A stretch of 64,000 nucleotides of DNA from Saprospiraceae bacterium (GTDB taxonomy: Bacteria > Bacteroidota > Bacteroidia > Chitinophagales > Saprospiraceae). The notes under the pieces were generated by a model. The model did not search any database, was not told the origin of the DNA, and saw only the letters and a program-made list of their open reading frames with translations. The DNA lies in the NCBI GenBank assembly GCA_019187225.1, contig JABAQQ010000001.1, positions 62,001-126,000 of the forward strand, read 5' to 3'. A program made the translations under genes and the position numbers. The stretch's first letter is position 1. Every line of letters starts with the position of its first letter. Below are positions 59,853 to 64,000 of the stretch, in pieces.

Positions 59853-62117
59853 ATGAAATTATCTCTACCTGCTCTGCTCTTAATTGTCCTTTTTACCTCA
59901 AACCTCGACGCTCAATACCTCTTTGGTCAGGTGACCGATGCGCAGGAAACGCCTCTTCCCGGCGCGGTGGTCGCGTGGGCGGGCACTACCATTGGCGCCC
60001 GAACCGACGACAAAGGTGAGTTCGCTATTCCCCTGCCTCAGGATACCACGCAGAAACCTCTTCGCCTTGCCGCCATCTTCGGCGCACTTCGGGATACTTT
60101 TCTGATCGAAGACTTGACGAGTTACTGGACATTGGCAATGTCCGCCAACGTTACCCTTCAGGAAGTAACCGTTCGCGATGAAGTGACAGGTGCCTATATT
60201 TCTGTTTTACAACCGGTTAAAACAGAGATTATCAACCGCGCCGAGTTGCGCAAAGCAGCCTGCTGTGACCTCGCCGGGTGCTTCGAAACCCAAAGCACCG
60301 TCCAGCCCACGACCACCAACATCCTCACCAATGCCAGGGAATTGCGCATTCTCGGTCTCAGCGGCGTGTACAACCAGGTGCTGGTGGACGGCTTGCCTAC
60401 CATCCAGGGACTGACCTACACCTATGGAACCGGCACCATCCCCGGCAGTATGCTGGAAAATATCTGGGTGGTGAAAGGCGCCAACAGTGTGTTGCAGGGC
60501 TATGAAGGAATGGTCGGCCAGATAACCGTTTTTCCCCGCGAAGGCGGTATTGCCGAGCCGGTGACAGCCGATGTGCTGGTCAACAGTTTTGGCGAAAAAC
60601 ACCTGAACGTGGCATGGGCTGCCAACAAAACGCGCTGGACCAATTACCTTGCACTGCACACTTCTCAGCCCGGCGGAAAATGGGATCGCGACGACGATAC
60701 TTTCCTGGATCTGCCGCGCCTGACCCGGTATTCGGTGTACAACAAATGGCGCTATCGCAAGGAAAATGAAAACGGGCTCAGCGCATTTATCGGTGCGCGC
60801 TATGTGGACGAACAGCGCATCGGTGGCCAGGGAAATTTCGATCCTGAAAAAGATGAGGGAACGACCAATGCTTACGGTCAGACCGTTCGTTTCCGTCAAC
60901 CCGAAATATTCGGCAAAACGGGCTGGCGCTTCAATGCTGACAACAAGATCTCCCTGCTCGCCTCGTTCGTTGCACAGGATCAAAACTCCTGGTTCGGTCT
61001 CACGCGCTACGACGCCGATCAGCGCCATGCCTATGTCAATGTGCAATACGAATTTTTTTGGGGCAAAAACAAGGCACAGGAACTGAAAACCGGCATCAGT
61101 TTCCGGCACTTTATTTTGAATGAATCCGTCGGTTTTGCAGCAGCCGACACATTGGGCCGCAGTTTTGCAGGGACGTATCGGCGCGAAGAAAATATCCCCG
61201 GTGTTTTTGCCGAAAATACTTTTCATTTCAAAAACGATCGCTGGGTATGGATTGCCGGCCTGCGCGCCGACCGGCACAATGCTTTCGGTTGGTACGTCAC
61301 GCCGCGCACCATGTTGCGTTTCAATCCTTCTCCCAACCTCGATTTGCGGGCAAGCGTCGGCGCCGGTTGGCGCACAGTCAACCTTTTCCCCGAAAACATC
61401 GCCCTGCTGGTGGGCAGCCGGGATATAGTTTTTGCCGAATCCCTTCGCCCTGAACGCGCCTGGAATGCAGGCATCAATGTTACGCGTCGTTTTGCCATCG
61501 GCAAAATGCGCCTCACCGCCACTGCCGACTTCTACCACACCCGTTTTCAAAATCAGTTTTTCCCGGATTACGACGCAGACCCGACAAAAGCCATCATCGC
61601 CAATTTCGGTGGAAAGTCCATCAGCAACGGTGTACAATTAGAAGGGAGTGCCGCCTGGGGCCGTCGCCTCGAATTGCGCACTGCCTACAATTTCCTCGAC
61701 GTATTTCGCCATCAGGACGGCCGAAAAGTATCATTGCCCTTCAACCCGCGCCACAAAATACTAGGCGTAGCCACTTTCCGCACACCCGGCGAACGCTGGC
61801 AATTCGATGCCAATCTCCACTGGTACGGCAGGCAGCGGCTGCCCGACACCTCCCGCAATCCGGAAAACCTCCGCCGGCCGGATCATTCCAAAGCCTATTC
61901 GGTGGTCGGCGCGCAAGTCAGGCGCGCCTTGCGGCGCTTCGATGTCTTTGCGGGCTGCGAAAATGTATTCGATTTCAGGCAGTTGCAGCCGATCCTGGGC
62001 TGGGAACAGCCTTTCGCGCGTGGGTTCGATCCTTCCTTTGCATGGGGGCCGACGCGCGGACGGGAGTTTTACATTGGCTTTAATTTTAAACTGGAAAAAC
62101 GGAATGTCGAAAACTGA
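59853..62117 (+). CDS. TonB-dependent receptor with cysteine-rich plug
   Basis: A 754-residue outer-membrane receptor with a signal peptide (LPALLLIVLFTSNLDAQ), a carboxypeptidase-regulatory-like domain (GQVTDAQETPLPGAVVAWAG) and a plug whose start reads KAACCDLAGCFET (Cys near residues 137, 138 and 143) and RILGLSGVYNQVLVDGLP. The barrel ends FYIGFNFKLEKRNVEN. A KAACC..SFET plug start is shared by a Bacteroidota receptor subfamily often found near metal-handling genes. Position between arsM and ACR3 suggests a metal or metalloid-related ligand; this is inferred. Its end overlaps the DinB gene by 14 bases. Confidence 0.88.
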   Translation: MKLSLPALLLIVLFTSNLDAQYLFGQVTDAQETPLPGAVVAWAGTTIGARTDDKGEFAIPLPQDTTQKPLRLAAIFGALRDTFLIEDLTSYWTLAMSANVTLQEVTVRDEVTGAYISVLQPVKTEIINRAELRKAACCDLAGCFETQSTVQPTTTNILTNARELRILGLSGVYNQVLVDGLPTIQGLTYTYGTGTIPGSMLENIWVVKGANSVLQGYEGMVGQITVFPREGGIAEPVTADVLVNSFGEKHLNVAWAANKTRWTNYLALHTSQPGGKWDRDDDTFLDLPRLTRYSVYNKWRYRKENENGLSAFIGARYVDEQRIGGQGNFDPEKDEGTTNAYGQTVRFRQPEIFGKTGWRFNADNKISLLASFVAQDQNSWFGLTRYDADQRHAYVNVQYEFFWGKNKAQELKTGISFRHFILNESVGFAAADTLGRSFAGTYRREENIPGVFAENTFHFKNDRWVWIAGLRADRHNAFGWYVTPRTMLRFNPSPNLDLRASVGAGWRTVNLFPENIALLVGSRDIVFAESLRPERAWNAGINVTRRFAIGKMRLTATADFYHTRFQNQFFPDYDADPTKAIIANFGGKSISNGVQLEGSAAWGRRLELRTAYNFLDVFRHQDGRKVSLPFNPRHKILGVATFRTPGERWQFDANLHWYGRQRLPDTSRNPENLRRPDHSKAYSVVGAQVRRALRRFDVFAGCENVFDFRQLQPILGWEQPFARGFDPSFAWGPTRGREFYIGFNFKLEKRNVEN

Positions 62118-62562
62118 ACTGATGCTCGCCCTTTGGGAAGAGGGCCGCACCCGGTTAACCAATCTGTTTCCCGGAATTACCGCGGCGGACTTGCCGCGGC
62201 GGCTGCACCCGCAATCCAATTCACTGGGTTGGTTGTTGCGGCACATCGGAGAAGTGGAGCATTTGTTTGCCAAAAATGTATTCGGAGTGCCCATCGAAGT
62301 GCGGGTATCCACTGTTGGAAATTTGGTGAAAGACCACGGGCAATTCAACGACCGCGACGCATTGCTTGCGTATTTGGAGGATGCCCGCCGCGTACTGAGC
62401 GCCGCATTTGAAAAACAAACGGAACCTGATTGGGAGGAGTATATCGAAACAAAAGAGTTCGGTCGAAAGACGAAAGCAGAGGCCCTGGCGCGCATTTCCA
62501 CGCACACCGCCTGGCATGCCGGGCAGATTTCGCTGATCTTGAAATACGGGAGCACTTTCTAA
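62104..62562 (+). CDS. DinB-family metal-dependent protein
   Basis: A 152-residue four-helix DinB/YfiT-fold protein. The three histidines of the metal site are likely those in LLRHIGEVEH (near residue 47) and HTAWHAGQI (near 138). Members bind zinc or nickel and include thiol transferases such as BstA and maleylpyruvate isomerase relatives. Overlapping the TonB-dependent receptor gene by 14 bases suggests coupled translation, and the exporter gene follows 20 bases later. Confidence 0.85.
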   Translation: MSKTELMLALWEEGRTRLTNLFPGITAADLPRRLHPQSNSLGWLLRHIGEVEHLFAKNVFGVPIEVRVSTVGNLVKDHGQFNDRDALLAYLEDARRVLSAAFEKQTEPDWEEYIETKEFGRKTKAEALARISTHTAWHAGQISLILKYGSTF

Positions 62563-62582
62563 AACTTTATTGACAAACATAA

Positions 62583-63635
62583 ATGGCTCAAAACATTCTC
62601 CCCAAACGCCTCGGCTTTCTTGATCGCTACCTTACCCTCTGGATATTCGCCGCCATGTTTCTTGGCGTTGGGCTGGGATATTTTGTTCCGGGAACCGCCG
62701 CGTTCATCAACCAATTTCAAAGCGGTACCACGAACATTCCCATTGCCATCGGGCTTATCCTGATGATGTACCCGCCATTGGCCAAGGTGAAATACGAAGA
62801 ATTGCCCAGGGTGTTTAAAAACACGCATATCCTCGGATTGTCGCTGGTGCAAAACTGGCTGATCGGCCCTGCGCTGATGTTCCTGCTGGCCGTCGTGTTT
62901 TTGCAGGATAAGCCGGAGTATATGGTGGGGCTGATCATGATCGGCATTGCGCGTTGCATTGCGATGGTGATCGTGTGGAACGACCTGGCAAAAGGCGACA
63001 ACGAGTACGTAGCGGGTCTGGTGGCATTCAACAGCATATTCCAGGTGTTTTTTTACAGTGTGTATGCGTGGTTCTTTGTGACGGTGTTGCCGCCTTTCTT
63101 CGGCATCGAAGGGGTGGAAGTCAACGTCAGCATCAGTCAGATTGCCGAAAGTGTGTTCATCTATTTGGGGATACCATTCCTGGCGGGAATGATTACCCGA
63201 TATATCTTGATAAGAAGGAAGGGAAAAGAATGGTATCAGCAGGTATTCATCCCGAAGATCAGCCCGGTTACGCTTGTTTCACTGTTGTTCACCATTGTAG
63301 TGATGTTCAGTTACAAGGGCAATCTGATCGTGCAAATTCCCATGGATGTAGTGCGAATCGCTATTCCGTTGATCCTGTATTTCGTCATCATGTTTTTCAG
63401 CGCTTTTTTTCTGGCCAAACGCGCCGGCGCTGATTACGCCAAAAGCACTTCCCTGGCCTTCACGGCTGCGGGCAACAACTTCGAACTGGGTATCGCGGTT
63501 GCCATCGCGGTGTTCGGTATTGATTCCGGAGTGGCTTTCGCAGCCGTTATCGGGCCGCTCATCGAAGTCCCGGTTTTGATCCTATTGGTCAATGTAGCTT
63601 TGAAGCAGCAAAAGAATTTCCCTGGTACTGATTGA
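62583..63635 (+). CDS. ACR3-family arsenite efflux permease
   Basis: A 350-residue inner-membrane transporter with about ten helices. The family signature and thiol cysteine are in [13 protein letters not shown] near residue 122, and the second half has [17 protein letters not shown] and [23 protein letters not shown], both typical of ACR3. It expels arsenite (and antimonite in some members) using the proton gradient. It is probably co-transcribed with the receptor and DinB genes. Confidence 0.95.
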   Translation: MAQNILPKRLGFLDRYLTLWIFAAMFLGVGLGYFVPGTAAFINQFQSGTTNIPIAIGLILMMYPPLAKVKYEELPRVFKNTHILGLSLVQNWLIGPALMFLLAVVFLQDKPEYMVGLIMIGIARCIAMVIVWNDLAKGDNEYVAGLVAFNSIFQVFFYSVYAWFFVTVLPPFFGIEGVEVNVSISQIAESVFIYLGIPFLAGMITRYILIRRKGKEWYQQVFIPKISPVTLVSLLFTIVVMFSYKGNLIVQIPMDVVRIAIPLILYFVIMFFSAFFLAKRAGADYAKSTSLAFTAAGNNFELGIAVAIAVFGIDSGVAFAAVIGPLIEVPVLILLVNVALKQQKNFPGTD

Positions 63636-63636
63636 C

Positions 63637-63766
63637 ATTGGACTGTTGGACGTTGGACTGTTGGATACCGTCCAGCAGTCCAATGTCCAACGTCCAGCAG
63701 TCCAATGTCCAACAGTCCAATGTCCAACGTCCAACAATCCAATGTCCAACGTCCAACAATCCAGCG
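63637..63766. repeat. Inverted array of TCCAACG/TCCAATG heptamers
   Basis: The left part (63637-63667) contains TTGGACG/TTGGACTG-type units, and the right part (63668-63766) has about a dozen tandem units of 7 or 8 bases (TCCAATG, TCCAACG, TCCAACAG, TCCAGCAG, TCCAACAA). As at 13541 and 18188, the two parts are in opposite orientation. The array abuts the start of the metallophosphoesterase gene. Confidence 0.9.
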
Positions 63767-63775
63767 TCTTTGACT

Positions 63776-64000
63776 ATGACCATCGCCCTTTTCTCCGACA
63801 TCCACGCCAACCTTCCCGCGCTCGAAGCCTTTTTCGCCGACGTGGACAAACGCCGCCCCGACCAGATCTTTTGTCTCGGCGACCTCGTGGGCTACAACAT
63901 CTGGCCGAATGAGGTCATCCGCGCCATCCGCGAACGCGGCATCCCGACCATCGCCGGCAACTACGATTTCGGCATCGGGCGGGCGAGCGACGATTGCGGC
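63776..64000 (+). CDS. Metallophosphoesterase (YfcE/MJ0936-like), 5' part
   Basis: The first 75 codons of a gene that runs beyond the window. The calcineurin-like metal motifs are present: FSDIHANLPALEAF (D-x-H) at residues 7-20 and FCLGDLVGYNIWPNEV (GDxVGY), then IAGNYDFG (GNxD/H). These proteins hydrolyse phosphodiesters or phosphomonoesters with two metal ions. The gene begins 10 bases after the last heptamer. Confidence 0.88.
   Translation, partial: MTIALFSDIHANLPALEAFFADVDKRRPDQIFCLGDLVGYNIWPNEVIRAIRERGIPTIAGNYDFGIGRASDDCG

Noticed and set aside
1-64000. tRNA, rRNA or complete transposase genes
   Set aside because: I saw no cloverleaf-like T-loop motif with an acceptor stem, no rRNA-like stretch and no transposase domain; a covariance-model scan would be needed to exclude a missed tRNA.

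Overview
The window is a chromosomal segment of a member of the Bacteroidota, by gene style closest to the Saprospiria/Chitinophagia. The main signs are two secreted PKD-domain proteins with type IX secretion C-terminal sorting domains, SprB-type repeats, TonB-dependent receptors with an N-terminal carboxypeptidase-regulatory-like domain, an ECF sigma/FecR/STN-domain cassette, a single-chain L-serine dehydratase, and promoters of the TTG-N(~20)-TANNTTTG type instead of clear Shine-Dalgarno signals. Base composition is moderately GC-rich by eye, with AT-richer islands at the restriction-modification cluster (about 35.2-38.9 kb) and at one hydrolase gene (48.7-49.7 kb). No tRNA, rRNA, prophage or complete insertion sequence was seen.

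Layout. 0-6 kb: the end of a dipeptidyl-peptidase III gene, a secreted PIG-L deacetylase and uvrB. 6-8 kb: a small defence- or toxin-antitoxin-like patch (DUF6932 nucleotidyltransferase with an overlapping small gene, and an orphan HigA-like antitoxin) and a membrane protein. 7.9-13.2 kb: two large PKD/T9SS surface proteins. 13.7-20.6 kb: housekeeping genes (mutL, hemA, EamA permease, RluA-type pseudouridine synthase, sdaA) separated by arrays of tandem heptanucleotides. 20.8-21.4 kb: a frameshifted VapBC-like pair. 21.5-25.9 kb: an ABC-type tripartite exporter (ATPase, adaptor, permease, TolC). 26-35 kb: OsmC, a methyltransferase, an Omp85-like protein, a coiled-coil protein, an M1 peptidase, a SPOR protein and a GH3 beta-glucosidase. 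35.2-38.9 kb: a BfiI-like restriction-modification system. 39-48 kb: an S9 peptidase, a TonB receptor, the ECF/FecR/STN operon and a DUF2807 lipoprotein. 48.2-53.4 kb: an accessory island bounded by decayed copies of the 3' end of alaS. 53.4-64 kb: alaS, a J-domain-like protein, a deformylase, an arsenic/metal group (arsM, TonB receptor, DinB, ACR3) and the start of a metallophosphoesterase.

The most striking items are: (1) a restriction endonuclease with the same catalytic-residue layout and length as BfiI, co-transcribed with two SPPY methyltransferases; (2) two extra remnants of the alaS 3' end, in the same orientation as intact alaS, that bracket successive inserted cargo; (3) inverted pairs of heptamer arrays abutting gene starts; (4) palindromic elements that have lengthened the signal-peptide region of two secreted enzymes; and (5) several nested inverted-repeat elements resembling non-autonomous mobile DNA.
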